This document shows, in pieces, positions 25,343 to 34,985 of a stretch of DNA of 64,000 bases. This DNA comes from Ferrithrix thermotolerans DSM 19514 (GTDB lineage Bacteria; Actinomycetota; Acidimicrobiia; Acidimicrobiales; CAIXPF01). The DNA lies in assembly GCA_945906305.1 (NCBI GenBank), contig CAMDQT010000015.1:18743-82742 (forward strand), given 5' to 3'. Under the pieces are notes generated by a model, which saw nothing but the letters and a program-made list of their open reading frames with translations, ran no database searches and was not told where the DNA came from. Numbering within the stretch: position 1 is the first letter of the stretch; each line of letters opens with the position of its first letter. The position numbers and the translations under genes were made by a program.

Positions 25343-27004
25343 GTGCAAACCCTTGTGGATCGGATCGAAAAGGCCGCGGGCACATCCGGGACGGTCACCT
25401 TCGTGCTCGGCGATGCGCCCCAGCTCGTGCCGTGGAGTCAACTCCACGAGGAGGCCCGCGCTGTCGCCGCCAGTTTGCAACGCGCCGGTGTCGGCATCGG
25501 CAGCCACGTCTCGATCCTTGCTCCCACCTCTCGTGCCCTAGTCACCATGATGCAGGCCACCTGGCTGGCCGGCGCCACCCTGATCGTGCTGCCGTTACCC
25601 ATGCGAATGGGCTCGCTGGAGGAGTTCGTCTCCCAGACCGAGAGTCGGATCGTCAACGCCGATACCACCGTGCTGGTGGTGGACAACGACCTCGCCCCAT
25701 TCCTCGGTGCCGCCGCGACCGCGCCCGGTGCCCCGCCGGTGTTGTTGCTCCAAGACACCGTGAACGAGGCGGTCGCGCTCGGTGCCGCTGGCTACCTCCG
25801 GCCTGCGGTCGGGGCGGATGATCTGGCCATCTTGCAGTTCACCAGCGGGTCGACCTCGGAGCCGAAGGGGGTCATGATCCCGCACCGGATCATCGCCGCT
25901 AACCACGACGCGATGATCGAGCGGGCCACCATGACCCAGGCCGACGTGCTGGTGTCCTGGCTGCCGCTCTACCACGACATGGGCCTGGTGGGATTGTTGT
26001 TGTTGGGCATGGCGGTGGGCGCCAGTCTGGTCTTGGCCGCGCCCCAGGACTTTCTCGGTAATCCCGGTCGCTGGATGGAATGGATCTCCCGCTACGGCGG
26101 CACGGCCACTGCCGGTCCGAACTTCTCCTGGGTGTTGGCGGCGCGAGCCTTGCGTCAGCGCCCCGACACCCTCGACTTGTCAACGTTGCGCATCGGCCTG
26201 AACGGAGCGGAGCCCGTTGACCCCGATTCGGTGCGGGCCTTCATCGCCGCGGGGGCACGTCACGGGTTGCGTCCTGGAGCGGTGTTCCCGGCGTTCGGCA
26301 TGGCCGAGGTGGCCATCGGCGCAACCTTCCCCGAGCCGATGGCCGGCTTGCGAACCGACCTCGTCGATGCCGCCTTGCTGGAGGGGGAGGGACTTGCCGT
26401 TGCGGTGCCGGCGGGTACACCAGCCGGTCGTGAGCTGGTCAAGCTCGGCACCGTGCTCCAGGGCATGGAACTGCGCATCATCGACCCATCCACCGGAGCA
26501 GTTCGGGCCGACCGAGTGGTCGGTGAGCTGGAAATTCGCGGTAGCTCGGTCACCCCGGGCTATTACAACAATCCTGAGGCCACCGAGCAGTTGTTTCGCG
26601 ACGGTTGGCTGAGCACTGGCGATCTTGCCTACCTCGTCGATGGGGAACTCGTCATCTGTGGGCGTATCAAGGACCTGATCATCGTTGGTGGCCGAAACGT
26701 GTATCCGCAGGACATCGAGCGGGTGGTCGGCGAGGTCGAGGGTATTCGAGCGGGCAACGTGATCGCCTTCGGGGTGACGGCGCGCCCGACCAAGGAAAGC
26801 CTGATCGTCGTGGCCGAGTCACGAGTAGCCGATACCGAGCCGCTGAAAGCTGCGGTCAAGCGCGCCGTGAGAGAGGCCGTCGGCATTGTGGTGCGTGACG
26901 TGGCCCTGGTAGCCCCCGGTAGCTTGCCCAAGACCAGTTCGGGGAAGTTGCAGCGGGCGCTGTGCAAGCAGCGCTATCAGGCAGGGGAACTGTCTCCGGC
27001 CTGA
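25343..27004 (+). CDS. Fatty-acyl-AMP ligase-like adenylate-forming enzyme
   Basis: A 553-residue ANL-superfamily protein. The P-loop [12 protein letters not shown] (about 167-178), [13 protein letters not shown] (about 203-215), [12 protein letters not shown] and a C-terminal [10 protein letters not shown] with the catalytic Lys are the pattern of FAALs, which make acyl-adenylates for polyketide or lipid assembly instead of acyl-CoA. GTG 25343 has GGAGG about 4 nt upstream; earlier starts lack one. No polyketide synthase or acyl-carrier gene is adjacent, so its acceptor is unknown. Acyl-CoA synthetase activity is the main alternative. Confidence 0.83.
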   Translation: MQTLVDRIEKAAGTSGTVTFVLGDAPQLVPWSQLHEEARAVAASLQRAGVGIGSHVSILAPTSRALVTMMQATWLAGATLIVLPLPMRMGSLEEFVSQTESRIVNADTTVLVVDNDLAPFLGAAATAPGAPPVLLLQDTVNEAVALGAAGYLRPAVGADDLAILQFTSGSTSEPKGVMIPHRIIAANHDAMIERATMTQADVLVSWLPLYHDMGLVGLLLLGMAVGASLVLAAPQDFLGNPGRWMEWISRYGGTATAGPNFSWVLAARALRQRPDTLDLSTLRIGLNGAEPVDPDSVRAFIAAGARHGLRPGAVFPAFGMAEVAIGATFPEPMAGLRTDLVDAALLEGEGLAVAVPAGTPAGRELVKLGTVLQGMELRIIDPSTGAVRADRVVGELEIRGSSVTPGYYNNPEATEQLFRDGWLSTGDLAYLVDGELVICGRIKDLIIVGGRNVYPQDIERVVGEVEGIRAGNVIAFGVTARPTKESLIVVAESRVADTEPLKAAVKRAVREAVGIVVRDVALVAPGSLPKTSSGKLQRALCKQRYQAGELSPA

Positions 27005-27170
27005 ACCAGCGCCGATCCGCGTCGTGGGTACCCAGCACGATCGTTCGCCAGTCGAGGCCGACATCGACCCTGTGGAGGAGGGCACTACGGTGGCTCGTGG
27101 CCTGCTCCGCTAGGTTGCGCGGAAAGGCCACCGGGTTCATTTGCCGGCAAGCAATCCAAGGGGTGAGGCC

Positions 27171-27872
27171 ATGATCATTGACGTCACCGACGCAACGTTT
27201 GAAGCCGAGGTGTTGGCACGCTCGGATCAGACGCCCGTGGTGGTCGACCTATGGGCCCCGTGGTGTGGTCCCTGCAAGCAGATCGGGCCGTTGCTGGAAC
27301 AGGCGGTCGAGGCCACGAAGGGCGCGGTCGTGCTGGCCAAGGTCAACGTGGATGAGAACCCTCGGGTTGCGCAGACCTTTCAAGTCCAGTCCATTCCAGC
27401 GGTGTTCGCGTTGCAGGGCCGACAAGTGGTGGATGGTTTCGTTGGGGCCCAAGGTGAGGCCGCAATCCGCGAGTTCGTGGCGCGGCTTGTGCCGACCGAG
27501 AGCGAACGGACCCTGGCCGATTTGGTGGACCAGGGTGATGAGGCTTCGCTGCGTGAGGCGCTCGAGCTTGACCCGGGCTTCGAACCGGCCGTGCACGCTC
27601 TGGCCCAACTGCTGGTGGACAGCGCCCGTGGTGAGGAGGCGCTTGCGCTGCTCGCCCGCGTTCCCGACAGTGCGGTAGCGCGACACATCGCGGCCCAGGC
27701 TCGCACCGAGGTCCCCGATGATGGCTACGAGGCCAAGCTCGACGCGCTGCTCGACCTGGTCAAAGGCGACGAGGAAGCCCGTCAGCAGTTCGTCGACCTG
27801 CTCGAGCTCATGGGGCCGACTGACCCCCGTACCGCGCAGTACCGCAAGAAGTTGACGTCGCGATTGTTCTGA
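27171..27872 (+). CDS. Thioredoxin-domain co-chaperone of the CnoX/YbbN type
   Basis: A 233-residue protein. Residues 1-110 form a thioredoxin domain with the active-site WCGPCK (about 31-36), and 115-233 form TPR-like helices (LADLVDQGDEASLREALELDPGF, then DPRTAQYRKKLTSRLF at the end). The same arrangement is found in YbbN/CnoX, a holdase that protects clients from oxidation and hands them to chaperonin or DnaK. The CxxC pair is present, unlike in E. coli CnoX, so redox activity is possible. ATG 27171 has GAGG upstream. Confidence 0.88.
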   Translation: MIIDVTDATFEAEVLARSDQTPVVVDLWAPWCGPCKQIGPLLEQAVEATKGAVVLAKVNVDENPRVAQTFQVQSIPAVFALQGRQVVDGFVGAQGEAAIREFVARLVPTESERTLADLVDQGDEASLREALELDPGFEPAVHALAQLLVDSARGEEALALLARVPDSAVARHIAAQARTEVPDDGYEAKLDALLDLVKGDEEARQQFVDLLELMGPTDPRTAQYRKKLTSRLF

Positions 27873-27966
27873 CGGCACGCCCGTCGAGGTGCGGCTGGGA
27901 CTGGCGGTCCCACTAGCATCAGCTCTGCTTCCCCTCTTGAGTGCGCAGCGCGCCCGGAGGCTAAGC

Positions 27967-28632
27967 ATGTCCGATGTTCCGCGGTTGCGGCCCTCGTTTG
28001 ACCGCGTTCTGGCTCTGATCCGGGCCGCCGGGCCGTTGGGCGTGGTGGGTATCAGCGCGGTCGTCGGCATCGCCGTTGCGGTCTTGGTGCTGTGGGCCCA
28101 ACCGCGCGTCGAGCACCCGCCCGACCCGCTGGTGCAGATTCCGCGAGCAGTGCGGGTGACCACCAGCGCACCACCACCCACCGCGCTGGTGGTGCACGTC
28201 GCGGGGGCGGTGGTGCGTCCGGGCCTGGTCGAGTCGCTGGAAGGGGCCCGGGTGTCCGATGTCATCGCCGACGCCGGTGGGCTTCGAGCCGACGCCGATC
28301 CAGGCCGTCTCAACCTTGCTGAGCGGGTGTTCGATGGCAGCCGTATCTACGTGATGGCGCTCGGTGAACTGCCCCCGCCGGCGCCGCTGGCAGCTTCCGG
28401 CGGGGCGGCGGCAGGCTCGACTGCGGCGGTCCTGAGCGGCGTCCCGCTCGACCTCAACACCGCAACCGAAGCGCAACTCGACGTGTTGCCCGGGGTCGGG
28501 CCCGCCACCGCCGCTGCCATCGTCGCGCATCGCTCCCGTAACGGCCCGTTTGCGTCCGTCGATGCGCTGGCCGATGTGCGTGGTATCGGGCCCGCCAAGC
28601 TCGAGGCCTTACGCCCGTTGGTGCGCGTATGA
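27967..28632 (+). CDS. comEA: ComEA-like DNA-binding competence protein (SLBB + helix-hairpin-helix)
   Basis: A 221-residue protein with one membrane anchor (about 25-46), an SLBB-like domain (VVHVAGAVVRPGLVESLEG), a Pro/Ala/Ser-rich linker, and a double HhH DNA-binding region (DLNTATEAQLDVLPGVGPATAAAIV, then DVRGIGPAKLEALRPLV). Membrane-bound ComEA binds incoming double-stranded DNA. ATG 27967 has GGAGG 6 nt upstream. The stop overlaps the comEC start by 4 nt, so the two are translated together. Confidence 0.93.
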   Translation: MSDVPRLRPSFDRVLALIRAAGPLGVVGISAVVGIAVAVLVLWAQPRVEHPPDPLVQIPRAVRVTTSAPPPTALVVHVAGAVVRPGLVESLEGARVSDVIADAGGLRADADPGRLNLAERVFDGSRIYVMALGELPPPAPLAASGGAAAGSTAAVLSGVPLDLNTATEAQLDVLPGVGPATAAAIVAHRSRNGPFASVDALADVRGIGPAKLEALRPLVRV

Positions 28633-30500
28633 GCGTTGTCGATCCGACCGTTCCGGCGCTCGCGAACCACCCGATCGGCGAGGATCGTGGGTCTCAGCTG
28701 GTTGTTGCTGATGCCTGGGTCCTGCTCGCGGCGGCGGCCACCGCTATCGGCGCGGCCATGCCGCGGACCATTCCCTGGGCGGCGGTACTGACTGCCTTCG
28801 TGCTGGCGTTGGTGTGGCGGCGACCGGCGACGTTCGTTCTGGTGCTGCTGCTGAGTGCTTCGCTGTTGTCAGCGCGGGCTTGGGCGGGGCTCGATCCGGC
28901 GGTGGCCGGCGCGGTGCAGGGCCGAGCGGTGCTCGTCACTGATCCCGAGCGCAAAGTGGTAGGCACCACGGCCGTGGCGCGGTTGGACGGCCAACGGGTG
29001 CAATTGTGGGCCCACGGTCGCTCGGCCGGCGCGCTGCGCCACGCTCTGGCGGGTGACGTGGTGCAGTTTCAGGGCACGAGGCAGACTCGCTCGTCGGTGG
29101 CTATAGCCGCGGATCCATGGCGGCGCGTCGTAGGCAGTGTTGAGCTCACGACGGTGCTTTCCGTGCAGCCGGGGTCGTGGCCGTTCAGCTGGGCAAACGA
29201 GGTCCATCGCCGCCTCGAACACGGGGCGGCATCCATGCCTTCGCCGGACCGCGCCCTGCTCGCAGGTTTGGTGCTTGGCGACGACCGGGCCCAATCGCCG
29301 GTCATGCGCTATGCCTTTGCGGTGGTGGGTCTCGGCCATCTGCTTGCCGTGTCCGGGCAGAACGTTGCCTTCGTGCTCGCCGCCGCCGCCCCAGTGCTAC
29401 GTCGGTTTCGTCTCCGAACCCGATTCGTGGTGGTAGTGACCTTGCTGGGCTTCTTTGCGCTCGTCACGCGGTTCGAACCGTCGGTGTTACGCGCCGTGGT
29501 CATGGCCGGCCTTGCGGCTGCGGCGGCGTCAGTGGGTCGTCCAGCATCGGGTCTACGGGTTCTCTGCCTGGCGGTCATCGGCTTGCTGCTCGTGGACCCG
29601 CTGCTGGTCCGGGCGTTGGGCTTCCAACTTTCGGTGTCTGCGAGTGCTGGCATCTTGGTTCTCGCCCCGGCCATCAGCCGATGGCTCGCGCTGCCGGCGG
29701 GCCTCGGTACGGCACTGGCCGTGCCGTTATCGGCGCAATTGGCCACCGCTCCGTTGTTGGCGGGTCGGACCGGTGGCCTTTCCCTGGTGTCCTTACCGGC
29801 CAATGTGCTGGCCGGGCCAGCAGCTGGGCTGGTGATGACGTGGGGGTCCTCGGCCGGTCTGCTCGCTGGGTATCTTCCCGGGCCGCTCGCGGCGTTGTTG
29901 GGTTTACCGAGTCGGGTCTTGCTGTGGTGGATCGCGACGGTCGCGGTGACCGCGTCCCGGCTGCCTGCGGCGCAGGTCGGCCTTTCCGCCGTCGTCGTGG
30001 CGTTAGCGCTGGCGACTCCATGGTGGTGGTGGACCGCCCGACGTGCACGCTCCATGGCCTATCGCCGCCGATCCGTCGCGTTGGTGCTTGCGGTGGGGCT
30101 CTGGCTGGGGGCGGGGCCACTGGAGCATCGGGCTGGTGTGCTTCCGGCTGGGGTTCGGCTGCATCGTCAAGGCTTGTACGAAGTGCTCGTGGTGACGCGC
30201 CCAGTCGATGGGTCGGCTGTGCTGCGGGCGCTGCGGGGTCGGATCAGCGGCGAGCTGGAGATCGTGGTGGTGAGCTCCTCGGCGCGGGGTGCCTGGCAGG
30301 CCGGGGCTGCGGTCATGGAGGTCTACCGGCCGGGATTGGTGCTGGCGCCAGTGGCCCACCCGGGAGTGACGCTCATCGGCCCCGGTGACCAGTACGTTCT
30401 CGGTCAGTTACACGTCAACGTCGGTAGCCAGGCCAGTATTGGTTCGTCCTCCAGCCCATTGGCCATCGAGGTGACCGGTGACGAAGCAGACTCGCGGTGA
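28629..30500 (+). CDS. comEC: ComEC/Rec2-type DNA-uptake channel protein lacking the metallo-beta-lactamase domain
   Basis: A 623-residue polytopic membrane protein. The early part has hydrophobic helices and a DUF4131-like segment, and the middle (about 200-470) is the Competence domain with ALLAGLVLGDDRAQ and GLGHLLAVSGQNVAFVLA. In classical ComEC a C-terminal metallo-beta-lactamase domain degrades the non-transported strand. Here the last 120 residues (from about 505) contain no HxHxDH motif, so the nuclease part is missing. Coupling to comEA and position upstream of holA match actinobacterial order. Whether the strain is transformable cannot be judged from this locus alone. Confidence 0.9.
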   Translation: MSVVDPTVPALANHPIGEDRGSQLVVADAWVLLAAAATAIGAAMPRTIPWAAVLTAFVLALVWRRPATFVLVLLLSASLLSARAWAGLDPAVAGAVQGRAVLVTDPERKVVGTTAVARLDGQRVQLWAHGRSAGALRHALAGDVVQFQGTRQTRSSVAIAADPWRRVVGSVELTTVLSVQPGSWPFSWANEVHRRLEHGAASMPSPDRALLAGLVLGDDRAQSPVMRYAFAVVGLGHLLAVSGQNVAFVLAAAAPVLRRFRLRTRFVVVVTLLGFFALVTRFEPSVLRAVVMAGLAAAAASVGRPASGLRVLCLAVIGLLLVDPLLVRALGFQLSVSASAGILVLAPAISRWLALPAGLGTALAVPLSAQLATAPLLAGRTGGLSLVSLPANVLAGPAAGLVMTWGSSAGLLAGYLPGPLAALLGLPSRVLLWWIATVAVTASRLPAAQVGLSAVVVALALATPWWWWTARRARSMAYRRRSVALVLAVGLWLGAGPLEHRAGVLPAGVRLHRQGLYEVLVVTRPVDGSAVLRALRGRISGELEIVVVSSSARGAWQAGAAVMEVYRPGLVLAPVAHPGVTLIGPGDQYVLGQLHVNVGSQASIGSSSSPLAIEVTGDEADSR

Positions 30501-30584
30501 GCTGCGCAACGCTAAGGCAGCGGGGCAGAATTGTGTGGGCTGACCGCCGCTGGGGTGGCGGCGATCGTGGGGGGAGGTTGGGCC

Positions 30585-31568
30585 GTGAATGCTGAGGCGG
30601 GTCACCATCCGGTGCTGGTACGCGGCGACGACGACGTGCTGGTCCGTGATGGCGTTCTCCGCCTGATCGACGAGCGTGTTGGCGGGGCCGATCGGTCTCT
30701 GGTGCTAGCGGAGTTCGCGGGGGAGGACTATCTGCTCGCGGAGCTGGTCGACGCGGCGCAGACTCGGCCCTTTCTCACCGAACGCCGGGTTGTGGTGGGC
30801 TGGGGGATTCACCGCTTCAAAGCGGCCGAACTCGGCCCGCTCGTGGCCTATCTGGCGGACCCGCTCGACAGCACCGATCTGGTCCTGGTCTGGCAGGAAG
30901 GCCGAGTGCCCAAGGCTTTGACCGACGCCTTGGCCAGTGCCGCTGGCACGACGCTCAATCCGGTACCAACCGGCGCACGGGGCGCGAAGCGGGAATGGAT
31001 CGACGAGCAGATCGGCCGGACGGGAATGCGTTTCGACCAAGCTGCGGCGGCATTGGTCGAAACCTCCCTCGGTGAGGACGTAAACCGGTTGGTGCCGCTC
31101 CTACTTACCCTTTCTGCGGTCTACGGCGACGGGTCCCGCATCGGGGTCGAGGAGTTGACCCCCTATCTCGGCGAGGCCGGTTCGGTGCCTCCATGGGAGC
31201 TGACCGATGCGATCGACCGAGGCGACATCGCCGAGTCGGTTCGTCGGTTGCAGCGAATGTTGGGTGGGGGCGATCGCCATCCGCTGCAGGTCATGGTCAC
31301 CCTCACCAATCACCTCGAACGCATGTTGGCGCTTTCGGGCAGCAGCGCCCGTTCGGAGAAGGACGCAGCTGGTCTCCTCGGTCTCAAGGGTTCGACGTTT
31401 CCCGCCCGCAAGGCGCTCGATCAGGGCCGAAAGCTCGGCCCGGCCAAAATCGCCCGGGCCATAGACCTACTCGCCACGGCCGATGTCGCGTTGCGAGGCG
31501 GGTCAGCGTGGGAACCCCGGTTGGTCATGGAGGTCCTGGTGGCGCGATTGGCGGCCTTAGCGCGCTGA
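30585..31568 (+). CDS. holA: DNA polymerase III subunit delta
   Basis: Clamp-loader subunit that opens the beta ring. The 327-residue protein shows the delta layout: VLVRGDDDVLVRDGV near the N-terminus, ADPLDSTDLVLVWQEGRVPKAL, then the helical DNA_pol3_delta_C region LTNHLERMLALSG and RKLGPAKIARAIDLLATADVALRGG. GTG 30585 is preferred because GGGGAGG lies about 7 nt upstream. It follows comEC (84-nt gap) and converges with rpsT, the standard comEC-holA-rpsT order. Confidence 0.94.
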   Translation: MNAEAGHHPVLVRGDDDVLVRDGVLRLIDERVGGADRSLVLAEFAGEDYLLAELVDAAQTRPFLTERRVVVGWGIHRFKAAELGPLVAYLADPLDSTDLVLVWQEGRVPKALTDALASAAGTTLNPVPTGARGAKREWIDEQIGRTGMRFDQAAAALVETSLGEDVNRLVPLLLTLSAVYGDGSRIGVEELTPYLGEAGSVPPWELTDAIDRGDIAESVRRLQRMLGGGDRHPLQVMVTLTNHLERMLALSGSSARSEKDAAGLLGLKGSTFPARKALDQGRKLGPAKIARAIDLLATADVALRGGSAWEPRLVMEVLVARLAALAR

Positions 31569-31569
31569 A

Positions 31570-31593
31570 GCCCCTCGACGGAGGCCGAGGGGC
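31570..31593 (+). terminator. Hairpin after holA
   Basis: An 8-bp stem (GCCCCTCG with CGAGGGGC) and 8-nt loop start 2 nt after the holA stop. No T-run follows. Confidence 0.5.
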
Positions 31594-31640
31594 CAGATGT
31601 TGACGTTCAGCGGCACGATCGCCGAGACGCGGTGGCTGTA

Positions 31641-31664
31641 GCAGGGCCGGTTCACCCGGCCCGC
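31641..31664 (-). terminator. Hairpin after rpsT
   Basis: A 7-bp stem (GGGCCGG with CCGGCCC, 5-nt loop) lies 6 nt past the rpsT stop on the minus strand. No T-run was seen. Together with the holA hairpin it separates two convergent genes. Confidence 0.5.
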
Positions 31665-31668
31665 ACCA

Positions 31669-31938
31669 TCACGACGTTGCGTTGGTGGCGTTCACTCGCC
31701 GCATCAGGCGGGAGCGATCGCGAGCCGCCTTGTTCTTGTGGATGACGCCCTTGACGGTGGCCTTGTCGATTTTTTGAATCGCCAGGCGCAGCAGCTGTAC
31801 GGCGTTCTCCGCGCCAGCGTCGGCACCGGCGATGGCGTTCTTACGGCGGGTCTTCAGTTCGGAGCGCACCGCCTTGTTCGCGAGGCGTCGCCGCTCGTTC
31901 TGCAGGTTGCGCTTGATCTGGCTCTTGATATTTGCCAC
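31669..31938 (-). CDS. rpsT: 30S ribosomal protein S20
   Basis: An 89-residue highly basic protein beginning VANIKSQIKRNLQNERRRL and ending NKAARDRSRLMRRVNATNATS, the S20 pattern; it binds 16S rRNA helices in the body of the 30S subunit. GTG 31938 is the canonical start (the ANIKSQ N-terminus) with GAGGAACC upstream. Its 5' leader contains a perfect 17-bp tandem duplication. It is divergent from lepA. Confidence 0.97.
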   Translation of the reverse strand: MANIKSQIKRNLQNERRRLANKAVRSELKTRRKNAIAGADAGAENAVQLLRLAIQKIDKATVKGVIHKNKAARDRSRLMRRVNATNATS

Positions 31939-31955
31939 GGGGCAGGTTCCTCTAG

Positions 31956-31989
31956 CTCGATTGCAGCCTGGTCTCGATTGCAGCCTGGT
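31956..31989. repeat. Perfect 17-bp tandem duplication in the rpsT leader
   Basis: CTCGATTGCAGCCTGGT occurs twice back to back (31956-31972 and 31973-31989), 18-51 nt upstream of the rpsT start and within the rpsT-lepA divergent region. Confidence 0.97.
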
Positions 31990-32068
31990 AAGGATAGCGG
32001 CCGCGGTCCCCGCAAGCACGTTGAAGGCCGCCGGTGGGCTGAGCTGCCGTGTGGCACCGTGGAATTGG

Positions 32069-32074
32069 TAGCGT
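32069..32074 (+). promoter_or_regulatory. Possible -10 (TAGCGT) for lepA
   Basis: TAGCGT ends 13 nt before the lepA ATG. The spacing is longer than in the clear leaderless candidates. Confidence 0.3.
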
Positions 32075-32087
32075 CCTTGGCACTGAC

Positions 32088-33869
32088 ATGGACCTCGCCC
32101 GGATACGCAATACCGCCATCATCGCCCACATAGATCACGGTAAGTCGACGCTCGCGGACCGCATCCTCGAGCTTTGCCACGCAGTCGACCCCCGCGAGAT
32201 GCGCGCCCAATACCTCGACTCGATGGAGCTCGAACGCGAACGCGGCATCACCATCAAGCTCCAGTCGGTTCGCCTGCGCTATCGCGATTACGTGATCAAC
32301 CTCATCGACACCCCAGGTCACGTGGACTTCGGCTATGAGGTGTCGCGGTCACTCGTCGCCACTGAGGGAGTGATCTTGCTGGTGGATGCGGCCCAGGGCA
32401 TTCAGGCCCAGACCCTGGCCAATTGCTACCAAGCGATGGAGAACGATCTCACCATCGTGGCCGCGCTGAACAAGATCGACCTGCCCGCGGCGGACCCCGA
32501 GCGTTGCAAGGACGAGATCGAGCGAATCCTGGGTATCCCCGGCGAGGAGGTGTTGCTCATCAGCGCCAAGACTGGCGCTGGCGTACCGGAGCTACTCGAC
32601 GCCGTGATTGCACGCATCCCAGCACCGAGTGGGGACCCTGCCGCCGCACTGCAGGCGCTGATTTTCGACTCGTACTACGACCAGTTTCGGGGGGTCATCA
32701 GCTCGCTGCGGGTGATGAACGGCACGCTTACGACCGGTGCCAAGCTGCGCTTCATGCACGCTGGCGCAACCCACGACGCAGACGAAGTCGGGGTCCGCCT
32801 GCCCGCGCCGAGCCCGGTGAAGTCGATCGGTCCCGGCGAGGTCGGCTACCTCGTCGCGGGAATCAAAGACGTCGGGGAGGCCCGTTCCGGGGAGACCGTG
32901 ACCGAATCGGGCCGCCCGGCCACTGCACCGTTGACGGGGTATCGCGAGCCGCAGCCAGTGGTCTTTTGCGGGCTCTATCCCATCGAAGGCGACGACTATT
33001 CCCGGTTGCGTGACTCCCTCGAGAAGCTGTGTCTCAACGACGCTTCGTTCACCTTCGCACCGGAAACCTCCGGTGCCTTGGGTTTCGGGTTCCGATGCGG
33101 CTTTCTCGGCCTGTTGCACATGGAGATCATTCGGGAGCGTCTGGAGCGAGAATTCGACCTGGCCCTCATTGCCACCGCCCCATCGGTGGAATACCGGGTC
33201 ACGGTTCATGGTGGCAAGGAATTGGTGATCGACAACCCGTCCGAGATGCCCCCCATGGGCGAGATCGAGGAGATAGCCGAGCCCTATCTCAAGGCGACCA
33301 TCCTTTCCCCCGCGGACTACACCGGTACCTTGCTCGACCTCTGCCAGACCCGTCGGGGTGAGATGTTGAAGCTGGAGTACTTGACCCCCGAGCGCATTGA
33401 GCTGGCCTACCGTCTGCCCCTGGCCGAGGTGGTCATCGACTTCTTCGATCAGCTCAAGAGCCGTACTCAGGGTTACGCGTCGCTGGACTACGAACCGGCC
33501 GGGTACGCCGTCGGAAACCTGGTCAAAGTGGACATCCTGCTCGCCGGTGATGCGGTGGACGCCTTCTCGGCGATCACCCATCGCGACAAGGCCGACGAAT
33601 ATGGCCGGGCGATGACCGACAAGCTCAAGGAACTCATCCCCCGTCAGCAGTTTGATGTCGCCATCCAGTCTGCGATCGGCGGACGAATCATCTCTCGATC
33701 GACGGTGAAGGCCTACCGGAAAGACGTCACCGCCAAGTTGTACGGCGGCGATATCTCCCGCAAGCGCAAGCTGCTTGAAAAGCAGAAAGCGGGCAAAAAG
33801 CGCATGAAGTCGATCGGTCGGGTGGAAGTGCCGCAGGAGGCGTTCATTTCCGCGCTCAAGCTGGATTGA
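32088..33869 (+). CDS. lepA: Translation elongation factor 4 (LepA), GTPase
   Basis: A 593-residue translational GTPase that acts on stalled or initiating ribosomes. It opens with [24 protein letters not shown] (G1), has the DTPGHVDF switch [15 protein letters not shown] (G4), the EF-G-like domains, and the EF4-specific C-terminal domain ending in [18 protein letters not shown]. Length is normal. ATG 32088 gives the conserved start. In many bacteria hemW lies between lepA and hrcA; here hrcA follows directly after 108 nt. Confidence 0.98.
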   Translation: MDLARIRNTAIIAHIDHGKSTLADRILELCHAVDPREMRAQYLDSMELERERGITIKLQSVRLRYRDYVINLIDTPGHVDFGYEVSRSLVATEGVILLVDAAQGIQAQTLANCYQAMENDLTIVAALNKIDLPAADPERCKDEIERILGIPGEEVLLISAKTGAGVPELLDAVIARIPAPSGDPAAALQALIFDSYYDQFRGVISSLRVMNGTLTTGAKLRFMHAGATHDADEVGVRLPAPSPVKSIGPGEVGYLVAGIKDVGEARSGETVTESGRPATAPLTGYREPQPVVFCGLYPIEGDDYSRLRDSLEKLCLNDASFTFAPETSGALGFGFRCGFLGLLHMEIIRERLEREFDLALIATAPSVEYRVTVHGGKELVIDNPSEMPPMGEIEEIAEPYLKATILSPADYTGTLLDLCQTRRGEMLKLEYLTPERIELAYRLPLAEVVIDFFDQLKSRTQGYASLDYEPAGYAVGNLVKVDILLAGDAVDAFSAITHRDKADEYGRAMTDKLKELIPRQQFDVAIQSAIGGRIISRSTVKAYRKDVTAKLYGGDISRKRKLLEKQKAGKKRMKSIGRVEVPQEAFISALKLD

Positions 33870-33977
33870 TCGATGCGGGTCAACGGTATCGACCGGACAA
33901 TTGCCATCTCTGGTCGTCCAACGTTGCGCGTCGGTGCTGGGTATCATCTAGTCCGGCGTCGGACGGGTGGTTGCCGC

Positions 33978-34985
33978 ATGCTCGATGAACGGAAATCGGC
34001 GATTCTCTCGGCCATCGTCGAGGAATACATCCAGACCGCGCTGCCGGTGGGCTCCGGCCATGTGGCAACCGCGGCCCAGATGGCCGTGTCCTCGGCCACG
34101 ATCCGCCACGACATGGCATTCCTTGAACGCGAGGGGTTTCTGCATCAGCCGCATACCAGCGCTGGTCGGGTGCCTACCGAGAAGGGCTACCGCTTCTTTG
34201 TCGACCATCTGAGCGAACCGGATCTGCACCCGGCTCAGGCGCAGACGGTCGGATCGTTCTTCGACCGAGCCCATACCCAACTCGAACAGATGCTGCATGA
34301 GACCAGCCGACTGCTTTCGACATTGACCAGCTACGCCGGCGTGGTGGTGGGCCCGCCACGAGAAACGGCCACCGTGCGCAGCGTGCAGGTGGTTGGCCTC
34401 GGGGGGCGTCAGGCCATTGTGGTGGTGGTGCTCTCGAATGGGACCGTCGCCCAGCACCATCTTGAGGTAGATCCCGCTACCACTGATGTCGATATGGGCG
34501 CGGCGAGCGCGGTGCTGAGTCGGGCCCTGATCGCTCATCCCTTGCACCTGGCCTACGCGCCGTCTGCCTCGGGCGACCTCAGGGTCGACTCGGTGGTCGA
34601 GCGGGTTCTCGCCGCCATTCGCCATCGTGAGGCCGACGATGCTCAGCGGGTGTATGTCGGTGGGGCGGCCAATGTTGCCGGTGCCTTTGCCGCGACGGAG
34701 ACCGTGCGTAGCGTGCTGTCCCTACTCGAGGAGCAGTACGTGGTCGTCGGACTTATCCGGGAGGTGCTCGGTCGAGGCCTTCAGGTCGCAATCGGTACCG
34801 AAACCGGCGTGGCACCATTGGCGGAATGTTCACTGGTGGTTGCGCCCTACACCGTCGATGGTGAGGCCATTGGGTCGATTGGCGTCCTTGGCCCAACGCG
34901 AATGAACTATCCCCAAGCCCTCGCCGCGGTCGCGGTGGTGAGTAGAAGCCTGGGGCACCGTCTGTCGGAAGGGTCAGATTCTTGA
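33978..34985 (+). CDS. hrcA: Heat-inducible transcription repressor HrcA
   Basis: A 335-residue repressor: an N-terminal winged helix (LDERKSAILSAIVEEYIQTALPVGS, then SSATIRHDMAFLEREGFLHQPHTSAGRVPT) and a GAF-like central and C-terminal part. HrcA normally binds CIRCE elements ahead of groE or dnaK genes. No CIRCE inverted repeat was seen upstream of this gene or elsewhere in the window, so its targets lie outside. The dnaJ start overlaps its stop. ATG 33978 gives the canonical N-terminus. Confidence 0.96.
   Translation: MLDERKSAILSAIVEEYIQTALPVGSGHVATAAQMAVSSATIRHDMAFLEREGFLHQPHTSAGRVPTEKGYRFFVDHLSEPDLHPAQAQTVGSFFDRAHTQLEQMLHETSRLLSTLTSYAGVVVGPPRETATVRSVQVVGLGGRQAIVVVVLSNGTVAQHHLEVDPATTDVDMGAASAVLSRALIAHPLHLAYAPSASGDLRVDSVVERVLAAIRHREADDAQRVYVGGAANVAGAFAATETVRSVLSLLEEQYVVVGLIREVLGRGLQVAIGTETGVAPLAECSLVVAPYTVDGEAIGSIGVLGPTRMNYPQALAAVAVVSRSLGHRLSEGSDS

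Noticed and set aside
24396..25385. Large open frame overlapping leuS in another frame
   Set aside because: Arg/Pro/His-rich composition of a shadow frame; the leuS frame is unambiguous.
29177..30388. Open frame of about 400 codons inside comEC on the same strand
   Set aside because: Gly/Arg-rich shadow frame; comEC has clear membrane and Competence-domain sequence in its own frame.
33870..33977. CIRCE operator before hrcA
   Set aside because: The TTAGCACTC and GAGTGCTAA arms are not present here or elsewhere in the window.
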